From assembly GCA_900553035.1 (NCBI GenBank), contig USCC01000122.1, positions 1 to 5,754 of the forward strand: DNA of 5,754 nt. The letters are read 5' to 3'. Positions 1-5,754 of the stretch are shown here, in pieces. Position 1 is the stretch's first letter; every line of letters begins with the position of its first letter. Position numbers and translations under genes: made by a program. The stretch comes from an uncultured Rhodospirillaceae bacterium (GTDB lineage: Bacteria > Pseudomonadota > Alphaproteobacteria > CAAGCB01 > CAG-977). The notes beneath the pieces were generated by a model. It saw only the letters and a list, made by a program, of their open reading frames with translations, made no database searches and had not been told where the DNA came from.

Positions 1-1
1 C

Positions 2-601
2 GGTTCGTATATTATGAATTCGCGGGATCTGTGCCTGATGCCGAAACTGGATCGTATTCTGGCGGCGGGGATCGACTGTCTGAAAATTGAAGGACGCAAT
101 AAGACCCCGTATTACGTCGCCCAGACGGCGCGTGTGTACCGACAAGCGATTGACGACTGGTTCGGCCATCCCGAAACATGGGCGCCGGAGCCGTATATGG
201 CCGAACTTGAAACACTTCAGAATCGGGGCTATACGTTGGGCTTTTTTGACGGCGTGACATCGCCGGAACAGCAGAATTATGAAACGACGCAAAGTACGGG
301 AACCGCCCGCAATGCCGGAGCCGTTCGGGAATGGACGGACAAAGGAGCGCTTGTCACGCTTTACCACAGGCTGGCGGCCGGGGATATCCTGTCGTTTCTG
401 CCGCCTTTTCGTCGGGGAACGGTTGATGTGGAGCTGCCATATGTGATTGACGCGTTTTCCGGGGAAAGGAAAGAGGCGCTGTCCCCGGGGCGGCCGGGGC
501 AGGCGATCCTCCTTCCCCATTCACTTTTCGGCGCGGCGGGACCTGCGGAGCTGCCTGTCCGGACGGTTGCCCGAATCCGACGGAAAGAGCCGAAAAAATG
601 A
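2..601 (+). CDS. trhP: tRNA uridine(34) hydroxylation protein TrhP (YegQ), U32 peptidase-like family; 5' partial
   Basis: The reading frame is open from base 2 and ends at TGA 599-601, giving 199 visible residues. The product is therefore the C-terminal part of a protein that in E. coli is about 450 aa. The segment begins GSYIMNSRDL and continues with a KIEGR motif (bases 83-97), then YY..A.TARVYRQAIDD, and later RGYT.GF and QNYE. From memory these match E. coli YegQ/TrhP in the same order and spacing (GTYIMNSKDL, KIEGR, AQVYRKAIDD, RGYTEGF, QNYE). Despite the peptidase family name, TrhP is known to act in prephenate-dependent hydroxylation of U34 in tRNA, the first step towards cmo5U/mcmo5U wobble bases, and acts in the cytoplasm. 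The Fe-S cysteine cluster of this family would lie upstream and is not visible. The last 90 residues form the more variable C-terminal domain. A related U32 protein is the alternative, but the YegQ match is the closest I know. The ATG at 14 is internal, not the start. Confidence 0.88.
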   Translation, partial: GSYIMNSRDLCLMPKLDRILAAGIDCLKIEGRNKTPYYVAQTARVYRQAIDDWFGHPETWAPEPYMAELETLQNRGYTLGFFDGVTSPEQQNYETTQSTGTARNAGAVREWTDKGALVTLYHRLAAGDILSFLPPFRRGTVDVELPYVIDAFSGERKEALSPGRPGQAILLPHSLFGAAGPAELPVRTVARIRRKEPKK

Positions 602-614
602 AAACAGATGTTTT
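601..614. repeat. AT-rich 6-2-6 dyad after trhP
   Basis: AAAACA (601-606) and TGTTTT (609-614) are perfect inverted repeats separated by GA. The two-base centre is too short for an RNA hairpin loop, so the shape suits a dimeric protein binding site better than a terminator. It lies directly after the trhP stop codon and beside a weak promoter candidate for the following lipoprotein gene. A role as operator is inference only, since short A/T dyads also arise by chance. Confidence 0.3.
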
Positions 615-639
615 GCTTTTATGGCATTTCTGTTAGGAT
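613..639 (+). promoter_or_regulatory. Weak sigma70-like promoter candidate for the lipoprotein gene
   Basis: TGTTAGGAT (631-639) reads as an extended -10 element: TG, one base, then TAGGAT, which matches TATAAT at four of six positions. TTGCTT (613-618) could serve as a -35, but the spacer is only 15 bp. Transcription would start near base 646, just upstream of the ribosome binding site at 656-660. The trhP-lipoprotein gap has no convincing terminator, so read-through from trhP is equally possible. Confidence 0.22.
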
Positions 640-655
640 GAAGTGTTTTTAACAC

Positions 656-660
656 GAGGA
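656..660 (+). promoter_or_regulatory. Ribosome binding site that sets the lipoprotein start
   Basis: GAGGA ends six bases before ATG 667, which is near-ideal spacing. It supports this ATG over the in-frame GTG at 643, which would place eight extra residues (MFLTRGYA) in front of an already complete signal peptide. Confidence 0.65.
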
Positions 661-666
661 TATGCG

Positions 667-1356
667 ATGAAAAATACTTTTACGGCCTGTTTGACGGTTC
701 TTTTGCTGGCGTCCTGCGCTGCAGTCCACGAAGAGCGCGGGGATGCCGCGCCCGAAACGGCTTTTTCTTCGGTTCCCCTGACGGAAAAGGTGCAGAACAT
801 GGTCGTCGCCGTTCAGTCCGAAGTCGCCGCCGCGTTGCCCGATGAAATCGCCGGCATGAAATCCGCGGAACCCATGGCGGATCGTGAAAAGAACCAGAAA
901 GGCGCCGGTTTCACCCGCGTTTATACAATGGGCGACGCTGTCGCGACGGTTTTTATCTATAATAATCAGGAATTCGGCATATCCGACGAAGTCAATCCCG
1001 CCGCCGAGGCGCTGATGGACAGACATCTGCAGGAAATTCACTCCATGCAGGATTCCGGCCTTTATGAAAATGTCAGAGCCGGTGATAAAAAAACACGCGA
1101 TTTCCGCTGGCGCCGCGTCAGATATCAGGTGCAGGAAGCCGCTGTTCAATTCACTCAAAAAGGAGAGCAGAAGAGATCGTTCTTAGTACTTGGAGCCAAT
1201 AAGGACCTGATGTCTTACGTCCGTATCCGCTTTACCTACCCCAAAAGCATGCAGTCCCGCATGTCCGGCGTCCAGAACACGTTCGTACGGACCGTGATGT
1301 CCGACCTTCACGCATTCGCGGAAGCCCGGAAACCCAAGGCGGAAACAGTCGAATAA
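667..1356 (+). CDS. Predicted lipoprotein of unknown function, 229 aa
   Basis: The N-terminus is a typical lipoprotein signal: MKN, a hydrophobic stretch to residue 14, then the lipobox L-A-S-C with the lipidated cysteine at residue 17. Residue +2 is Ala, not Asp, which by the E. coli sorting rule suggests the outer membrane. The mature chain starts with a short polar, Pro/Ala-containing linker. It then looks like a mixed alpha/beta domain, with strand-like segments such as FTRVYTM and AVATVFIYN (about residues 80-100) and SFLVLGANKDLMSYVRIRFTYP-type sequence (about residues 170-195). The chain ends in a charged, probably disordered tail. I do not recognise a named family or catalytic motif. 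Only the lipidation signal at Cys17 is clear; Cys8 lies inside the signal. The gene sits 65 bp after trhP and is followed by a terminator-like hairpin, so it probably ends a transcript. A periplasm-facing binding or structural role is a guess. Confidence 0.85.
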   Translation: MKNTFTACLTVLLLASCAAVHEERGDAAPETAFSSVPLTEKVQNMVVAVQSEVAAALPDEIAGMKSAEPMADREKNQKGAGFTRVYTMGDAVATVFIYNNQEFGISDEVNPAAEALMDRHLQEIHSMQDSGLYENVRAGDKKTRDFRWRRVRYQVQEAAVQFTQKGEQKRSFLVLGANKDLMSYVRIRFTYPKSMQSRMSGVQNTFVRTVMSDLHAFAEARKPKAETVE

Positions 1357-1363
1357 GAATGAC

Positions 1364-1394
1364 GGCGGGAAGGAAGGTTTTTCCCGCCCGTTTT
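1364..1394 (+). terminator. Probable Rho-independent terminator after the lipoprotein gene
   Basis: GGCGGGAA (1364-1371) pairs perfectly with TTCCCGCC (1381-1388), leaving a nine-base loop. Two bases later comes a run of four T (1391-1394). The hairpin starts eight bases after the stop codon. The U-tract is short, so termination may be partial, which would let some transcript reach the ATPase gene. Confidence 0.6.
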
Positions 1395-1406
1395 ATGAAC
1401 ACACCG

Positions 1407-1412
1407 TGAGGA
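1407..1412 (+). promoter_or_regulatory. Ribosome binding site of the ATPase gene
   Basis: TGAGGA ends ten bases before ATG 1423. The alternative ATG at 1432 would be 19 bases away, so the first ATG is preferred. Between the terminator and this site I see no convincing -35/-10 pair. Confidence 0.5.
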
Positions 1413-1422
1413 TTTTTACAAA

Positions 1423-4140
1423 ATGGAACAGATGAAGGATCATGTTTGGCATAATATGCCCGAAACAGAGGTCGTCCGAATTTTAAAAACAAACATTGAA
1501 AAAGGCCTTTCTTCCGAAGAAGCTGAAAAAAGACAGGAATATTTCGGGCCGAACGCCCTGAGCGTCAAAAAGGGCAAAAATCCGTGGATCATGTTTCTGC
1601 TACAGTTTCACCAGCCTCTGATCTACATTCTGATTGCGTCCGGTTTCGTGACGTACTTTTTAAAGGAATATGTTGATTCCGCCGTTATTTTCGGCGTTGT
1701 CGTGCTGAATGCCGTTATCGGTTTCATTCAGGAGATCAAGGCGGTCAAGGCGCTGGACGCCCTGGCGAAATCGGTCGTGACCGAAGCGCGTGTCGTCCGG
1801 GATGGCCGGCTGATAACGGTGCCGTCCGCCGAACTGACGCTGGGCGACGTCGTGTTGCTGCAGTCCGGGGACAAGGTTCCTGCTGACGTACGCCTGCTGG
1901 CGGTTCGGGATCCCCGTATTGATGAATCCGCGCTGACCGGCGAATCCGTCCCCGTTGAAAAGAAAATCGGGACGTTGCCGTTCGACGTGATGCTGGCAGA
2001 GCGGACAAACATGGCGTACACGTCGACTTTGGTCACATACGGTCAAAGCCGCGGTATCGTGACGGCCGTCGGAAAGGATACCGAAATCGGCCGCATTTCC
2101 GAACTGATGACCATGGCGGACGATCTGGAAACGCCGCTGACCCAGAAAATCGAAAAATTCAGCAACATGTTGCTGTACATGATTCTGGGGCTGGCCGTCG
2201 TCACGTTCTTTGCCGGAACAATTCATGATTGGCCGTACGGCAAGTCGTTCGTCGCTGCGGTGGCTCTGGCCGTCGCCGCCATTCCGGAAGGCCTGCCCGC
2301 CGCTTTTACGATCATTCTGGCCATTGGCGTGTCCCGCATGGTGAAACGCCGGGCGATCGTCCGCAAGCTTCCGGCTGTTGAAACACTGGGAAGCACAACG
2401 GTCATCTGTTCGGACAAAACCGGCACCCTGACCGAAAACCAGATGACCGTGCAGAAGATTTTCATGAACGGTCAGGAATTTACCGTGACCGGTTCCGGCT
2501 ATGATCCGTCGGGAGCCATTGAAGACGGCAAGGGCGGAAAAGTAACAGGCGCGGCCGGGATTGAGGAATGCCTGCGTGCGGGAATGCTGTGCAACGATTC
2601 CTCCCTTGAGATGAAGGAAGGTCGCTGGGTGATCAACGGCGACCCGACCGAGGGCGGCCTGATTGTCTCGGCCCGGAAATACGGATTGTCCGAGGATGCG
2701 GAAGCCAAAGCCCGGCCCCGTATTTCCCTGATTCCGTTTGAATCCGAATATCAGTATATGGCGACCCTGCATAAACATGACCATACGCGCGTTGTGTACC
2801 TGAAGGGAGCTGTTGAAGTTCTGCTGGGCCGCTGTCAGCACATGCAGGATGCGGACGGAAACATTCTGCCTTTGAACGAGGCGGCTGTTCTGGATGAAGT
2901 CTCGCGTCTGGCGGCGCGGGGGATGCGCGTTCTGGCGTTTGCCCGCAAGGACATGCCGCCCGAAACATTCGATATCGCACATGAAGACGTCCGCCACGGG
3001 CTTGTCCTGCTGGGGCTTCAGGCGATGATTGATCCGCCGCGCAAAGAAGCGACGGCCGCAGTAGCGGCCTGTCTGTCCGCAGGTGTCCGGGTTAAGATGA
3101 TTACGGGCGACCATGCCCTGACGGCCGCCGCGATTGCGCGCCAGATGAACCTGGACGGTCTTGGCTTTGACGCAGATCTGCCCAAGGTGCTGACCGGAAA
3201 TGAAATCGCGCGCCTGTCCGATGCCGAAATGGAGGACACCGTACAGAACGTTTCCGTTTTCGCTCGTGTGACTCCGGAACAGAAACTGAAGCTTGTCCGC
3301 GCTCTGCAGGTTCGAAATGAAATCGTTGCCATGACAGGCGACGGCGTGAACGACGCCCCGGCGTTGAAACAGTCGAATATCGGTGTGGCCATGGGCAAGA
3401 GCGGAACGGACGTGGCCAAGGACGCCGCGGACATCATTCTGATGGATGACAATTTTGCGACGATTGAAGCCGCGGTCGAAGAAGGCCGGTGCGTGTTCGA
3501 TAACCTGATGAAATTCATCATCTGGACGCTTCCGGTGTCTCTGGGCGAATCTCTGGTGCTTCTGGCGGCGATTTTTGCGGGGACAGCCATTCCCGTTTCA
3601 CCGCTGCAGATCCTGTGGATTAACCTGGCTCAGACGGTTTGCCTCGGCTTTGCCTTTGCCGTGGAAAACAAGGAACCGAATATCATGGTGCGCCCGCCGC
3701 GTCAGCCGAGCGCGCCGATCGTTCCGCGTGCTTTCGTGTACCGCATTGTCTGTGTCTCGGCGATTATGATGGCGGCGTGCTTCTTTATGTTCAACCGGGC
3801 GCTGGATTCCGGGGAATCAATGGCTGTCGCGCAGACGACGGTTGTCAATGTCATTGTATTCATTCAGATCTTTTACATGTTTAACTGCCGCTCTTTGCTG
3901 GGGACATTCTGGTCAATGGGCGTCTTTACGAACAAGGTGTTCTGGATCGGAATTGTGTCGATGATTCTGCTGCAGATGGCTTTTACGTACACATCTGTTT
4001 TCAATACGATGTTCAAAACCGCGCCGCTTCCGGCAGACCGGTGGATCGACATCATTACAATCGGTTTCGTTTCAAGCGTTCTTGTCGGCGTTTACAAGCG
4101 GTTTTTTGAAGCGAAGTTTGAACGGAAGTCCTTCCTGTAA
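1423..4140 (+). CDS. P-type cation-transporting ATPase, P2 (SERCA/PMR1-like) branch, 905 aa
   Basis: This is a complete inner-membrane ion pump that couples ATP hydrolysis to cation transport through an aspartyl-phosphate intermediate. Domains in order are: a cation-ATPase N-terminal domain (about 8-50); helices M1 (55-80) and M2 (84-104); an actuator domain with TGES at 172-175; M3 (248-267) and M4 (275-305) with PEGLP at 288-292; the phosphorylation motif DKTGTLT at 331-337, where Asp331 is the phosphorylated residue; a nucleotide-binding domain with KGA at 461-463; the hinge/P-domain motifs DPPR (537-540), TGDH (561-564) and TGDGVNDAP (638-646); then M5-M10 (about 698-892). All catalytic residues are intact, and the length is normal for bacterial members. 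PEGLP places it in the P2 branch, not with heavy-metal (CPx) or Kdp pumps. By hand alignment to SERCA, M4 Glu289 and M5 Glu709 are kept. N768 is replaced by Ser706, T799 by Gln737, D800 by Thr738, and the usual M8 acid by Gln815. Ca2+ specificity therefore cannot be assumed; Na+, Mn2+ or another cation is possible. Confidence 0.95.
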   Translation: MEQMKDHVWHNMPETEVVRILKTNIEKGLSSEEAEKRQEYFGPNALSVKKGKNPWIMFLLQFHQPLIYILIASGFVTYFLKEYVDSAVIFGVVVLNAVIGFIQEIKAVKALDALAKSVVTEARVVRDGRLITVPSAELTLGDVVLLQSGDKVPADVRLLAVRDPRIDESALTGESVPVEKKIGTLPFDVMLAERTNMAYTSTLVTYGQSRGIVTAVGKDTEIGRISELMTMADDLETPLTQKIEKFSNMLLYMILGLAVVTFFAGTIHDWPYGKSFVAAVALAVAAIPEGLPAAFTIILAIGVSRMVKRRAIVRKLPAVETLGSTTVICSDKTGTLTENQMTVQKIFMNGQEFTVTGSGYDPSGAIEDGKGGKVTGAAGIEECLRAGMLCNDSSLEMKEGRWVINGDPTEGGLIVSARKYGLSEDAEAKARPRISLIPFESEYQYMATLHKHDHTRVVYLKGAVEVLLGRCQHMQDADGNILPLNEAAVLDEVSRLAARGMRVLAFARKDMPPETFDIAHEDVRHGLVLLGLQAMIDPPRKEATAAVAACLSAGVRVKMITGDHALTAAAIARQMNLDGLGFDADLPKVLTGNEIARLSDAEMEDTVQNVSVFARVTPEQKLKLVRALQVRNEIVAMTGDGVNDAPALKQSNIGVAMGKSGTDVAKDAADIILMDDNFATIEAAVEEGRCVFDNLMKFIIWTLPVSLGESLVLLAAIFAGTAIPVSPLQILWINLAQTVCLGFAFAVENKEPNIMVRPPRQPSAPIVPRAFVYRIVCVSAIMMAACFFMFNRALDSGESMAVAQTTVVNVIVFIQIFYMFNCRSLLGTFWSMGVFTNKVFWIGIVSMILLQMAFTYTSVFNTMFKTAPLPADRWIDIITIGFVSSVLVGVYKRFFEAKFERKSFL

Positions 4141-4153
4141 GGACAATCGCAGA

Positions 4154-4187
4154 CGGCCGGGAAGAGGCGTGTGCCTTTCCCCGGCCG
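4154..4187. other. Strong intergenic hairpin without U-tract
   Basis: CGGCCGGG (4154-4161) pairs with CCCGGCCG (4180-4187). After one A-C mismatch a further six pairs form between 4163-4168 and 4173-4178, including one G-U, closing on the loop GTGT. The following bases are AAAACGG, so it is not a standard terminator on the + strand, and no T-run follows on the - strand either. It begins 14 bases after the ATPase stop and ends six bases before the lipoprotein ribosome binding site. It could protect or process the mRNA, cause pausing, or act in Rho-dependent termination; these roles are inferred. Confidence 0.65.
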
Positions 4188-4192
4188 AAAAC

Positions 4193-4198
4193 GGAGGA
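4193..4198 (+). promoter_or_regulatory. Ribosome binding site deciding the second lipoprotein start
   Basis: GGAGGA lies only three bases before ATG 4202, slightly close but a strong anti-16S match. It supports 4202 over the in-frame ATG at 4082, which lies inside the ATPase gene and would bury the signal peptide behind 40 residues. Confidence 0.6.
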
Positions 4199-4201
4199 CG
4201 G

Positions 4202-4648
4202 ATGAGGAAGATTCGATTTTACCGCCTGTTTTTTGCCGCAGTTCTTTTTCTGTCCGGGTGCGCGGCTTTGCAGGAGCGCCGGAACGAAGAGGAAATCGCT
4301 TCGGTGCTTTCCCTGATGAATCAGGCCTGTAAGTTTAAGGAACCGGACGTTTTCATGTCCCACGTCAGCACGCGGTTTGAAGGACGCGACGAACTGAAAA
4401 TCGCGGTTGAAAACGATTTCGCGGCCTTTGCCGGGCTGGAATATTCGACCGGCGTTCTGAATGTTGTTGAAAATGAGCAGACAGGGGTTTATACCGCGAC
4501 AGTCTTATATTCGCGTCAGGCCGTTTCCTTCCGCTTCGGCGACTATAACAAAAACGGCGAGACGCTTTTAAACTTTGTGCGGGAAGACGGCAGCTTCAAA
4601 CTGCTCTCGATGCCTTCGCCGCGCCTGTACGGTTTAATCGCCCCTTAA
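4202..4648 (+). CDS. Small predicted lipoprotein, possible NTF2-like fold, 148 aa
   Basis: The start MRKIRFYR, a hydrophobic core (residues 9-17) and the lipobox L-S-G-C give a clear lipoprotein signal with the lipidated cysteine at residue 20. Residue +2 is Ala, consistent with the outer membrane. The mature part begins with a charged helix-like stretch (QERRNEEEIASVLSLMNQA). It continues with K.KEPDVFMSHVS, then a region rich in predicted strands ending in LLNFVREDGSFKLLSM. This order, a helix, a 'fall within the pocket' segment, then a curved sheet, resembles NTF2/SnoaL-like domains, which are common in small periplasmic lipoproteins. I base this on pattern alone, and no catalytic residues can be assigned. 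The gene starts 61 bp after the ATPase, beyond a strong hairpin. It is followed by acnB with a ten-base gap, so it is probably the first gene of a two-gene unit, unless transcription continues from the ATPase. Confidence 0.82.
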   Translation: MRKIRFYRLFFAAVLFLSGCAALQERRNEEEIASVLSLMNQACKFKEPDVFMSHVSTRFEGRDELKIAVENDFAAFAGLEYSTGVLNVVENEQTGVYTATVLYSRQAVSFRFGDYNKNGETLLNFVREDGSFKLLSMPSPRLYGLIAP

Positions 4649-4651
4649 GGA
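4647..4651 (+). promoter_or_regulatory. Ribosome binding site of acnB overlapping the upstream stop codon
   Basis: AAGGA starts inside the TAA stop (4646-4648) of the lipoprotein gene and ends seven bases before ATG 4659. The overlap suggests translational coupling and a shared transcript. Confidence 0.6.
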
Positions 4652-4658
4652 AAAATCC

Positions 4659-5754
4659 ATGACAGCTTCCGATATCTTGCAGGATTACTTTGATTCCCAC
4701 ACGGCTGTTCCCAAGGCCGACCCGAACCATCCGGACGAACCTCTTCTGTCCCGCAAGGAAGAAGGGCTTCCTCCGTTGCCGCTGAACGAAAAGCAGGCGG
4801 CGGCGGTTGTCGAACGGCTGGAGGCCGGCGAAAAAGAGGATGAACTTCTTCCCCTTCTCCTGAATCGTGTCGAACCGGGGACGTCACCGGCGGCCAAAGT
4901 CAAGGCCGCCTTCCTGCGCCGCGTTGCAGCGGGGGAAACGGCACTGAAAAGCCTGACGCCGGAAGATGCCGTCGCGCATCTGGGCTTTATGAAAGGCGGG
5001 TACAATATTCCGGCGCTGATCTCCCTGCTGGAAGATGAACGCATGGCGCCGGCGGCAGTAAAGGCTCTTTCCGAACGTGTCCTGATTCATAATTTTTTTG
5101 ATGATGTTGTGCGCCTGTACAAAGAAGGTAATCCGTATGCGGCGGAATTACTGCATTCATGGGCAAAGGCGGAATGGTACACAGCCCGGCCGCCGATTCC
5201 CGAACGTATTGAAACGGTTGTCTTCAAAATTCCGGATTCCATTGAGGCCTCAACCGATTTTCTTTCACACAGCAAGGGCGGCCATACGCGGACAGACATT
5301 CCCAAACACGGCCGCCGCTACTTCATGACGCCGGAAATGCGAGCCGAGCTGGAAGCGTTAAAGGCGGCGAATCCCGGACGGCAGGTTGTTCTGGCGGCGG
5401 ATAAAATCGGAACGAGCTCTTCGCGCAAATCCGGAATGAACAATGTGGAGTGGAACACGGGTATTGAAAACGAAGACACCCGTTTTGTCCCGAATAAAAA
5501 GACGCGGGCGTTGATTTTTGCGGGTCGCACTCTGGGGCCGATTTTCGGAAAGACGGCCAAGGATATGGGCAGTGTCATTGTCCGCATGGATGTGGACGGC
5601 CTGAATACCGGAGACCGCCTGAGCGTTGCTTTGGCCGAAGGAAAGGCATATGCCCCGGACGGCCGGGTTATGGGGACGTTTTCGGAACCCGATGCGGCAG
5701 ATTTGGAAATGCTCCGCGCGGGCGGGGGGACGAATTTTCGCTCTTGGCTCCCTT
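4659..5754 (+). CDS. acnB: Aconitate hydratase B-like protein (AcnB), N-terminal part; 3' partial, possible frameshift near 5724-5729
   Basis: The frame starts at ATG 4659 and stays open to the window end, giving 365 codons of a protein that in E. coli is 865 aa. AcnB interconverts citrate and isocitrate through a [4Fe-4S] cluster in the cytoplasmic TCA cycle, and often also dehydrates 2-methylisocitrate. The match to E. coli AcnB is collinear from memory: GLPPLPLNEKQ (GIAPKPLDANQ), LL.NRVEPG (NRVPPG), GGYNI (113-117), SWAKAEW (SWADAEW), VVFKI, the swivel-domain motif GTSSSRKS (251-258; GTGSSRKS in E. coli), VPNKK (277-281), G.I/LGPIF, and LRAGG near the end. Residues up to about 165 form the HEAT-like domain and the rest is the swivel domain. 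The Fe-S cysteines and most of the active site lie beyond the window. The N-terminus is about 20 residues longer than in E. coli. The family segment TDDLSPA...SRPDIPLHA is altered here to STDFLS...TRTDIPKH. After RAGG the written frame stops resembling AcnB, while removing one G restores a GGRI-like continuation. Confidence 0.88.
   Translation, partial: MTASDILQDYFDSHTAVPKADPNHPDEPLLSRKEEGLPPLPLNEKQAAAVVERLEAGEKEDELLPLLLNRVEPGTSPAAKVKAAFLRRVAAGETALKSLTPEDAVAHLGFMKGGYNIPALISLLEDERMAPAAVKALSERVLIHNFFDDVVRLYKEGNPYAAELLHSWAKAEWYTARPPIPERIETVVFKIPDSIEASTDFLSHSKGGHTRTDIPKHGRRYFMTPEMRAELEALKAANPGRQVVLAADKIGTSSSRKSGMNNVEWNTGIENEDTRFVPNKKTRALIFAGRTLGPIFGKTAKDMGSVIVRMDVDGLNTGDRLSVALAEGKAYAPDGRVMGTFSEPDAADLEMLRAGGGTNFRSWLP

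Noticed and set aside
598..636. A 12-codon ATG frame overlapping the trhP stop (ATGA)
   Set aside because: The overlap resembles translational coupling, but the peptide MKTDVLLLWHFC is too short, shows no family and is not distinguishable from chance.
643..666. In-frame GTG start giving an eight-residue longer first lipoprotein
   Set aside because: The signal peptide is complete from ATG 667, and GAGGA is well spaced for that ATG. The extension would put extra residues before the lysine-containing n-region.
1660..3114. A 484-codon open frame on the - strand opposite the ATPase gene
   Set aside because: It lies wholly antisense to a clear P-type ATPase. Its translation is low-complexity, rich in His, Arg, Gln and Gly with no recognisable motif, as expected of a codon-bias shadow.
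4082..4201. In-frame ATG upstream of the second lipoprotein, overlapping the ATPase 3' end
   Set aside because: It would add 40 residues before an obvious lipoprotein signal and span the intergenic hairpin, while a good ribosome binding site precedes ATG 4202.
4645..5587. Several open frames of 68-119 codons on the - strand, and a 76-codon frame on the + strand, inside acnB
   Set aside because: All are shadows of the open acnB frame, whose translation matches a known enzyme along its length.
1..5754. Possible mobile element, CRISPR array, tRNA/rRNA gene or defence system
   Set aside because: I found no transposase or recombinase frame, no regularly spaced direct repeats, no cloverleaf or rRNA sequence and no defence-family motifs. 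The visible genes are housekeeping or envelope functions.

Overview
The window is a five-gene stretch of Gram-negative bacterial chromosome, all on the + strand and moderately GC-rich. Gaps between genes are 10 to 66 bp, and no stretch over 300 bases lacks a gene. Two predicted lipoproteins, a TrhP-type tRNA hydroxylase and a B-type aconitase point to a proteobacterium or a close relative. I cannot name the genus.

Layout: (1) bases 2-601 hold the C-terminal half of trhP (yegQ), a U32-family tRNA-U34 hydroxylation protein whose start lies outside the window. (2) Bases 667-1356 encode a 229-aa lipoprotein of unknown function, followed by a plausible Rho-independent terminator. (3) Bases 1423-4140 encode a complete 905-aa P-type cation ATPase of the SERCA/PMR1-like (P2) branch. 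(4) Bases 4202-4648 encode a 148-aa lipoprotein with a possible NTF2-like fold, preceded by a strong hairpin without a U-tract. (5) From base 4659 to the window end runs the N-terminal part of an AcnB-type aconitase. Its ribosome binding site overlaps the stop codon of gene 4, so genes 4 and 5 are probably co-transcribed.

The genes do not form an obvious pathway. tRNA modification, ion transport, two envelope lipoproteins and a TCA-cycle enzyme look like ordinary housekeeping neighbours, and I see no mobile element, CRISPR array, RNA gene or defence system. The points most worth a second look are an apparent +1 frameshift in a six-G run near the end of the visible acnB, the loss of several canonical Ca2+-ligand residues in the ATPase membrane helices, a divergent motif in the AcnB swivel domain, and the structured gap before gene 4.
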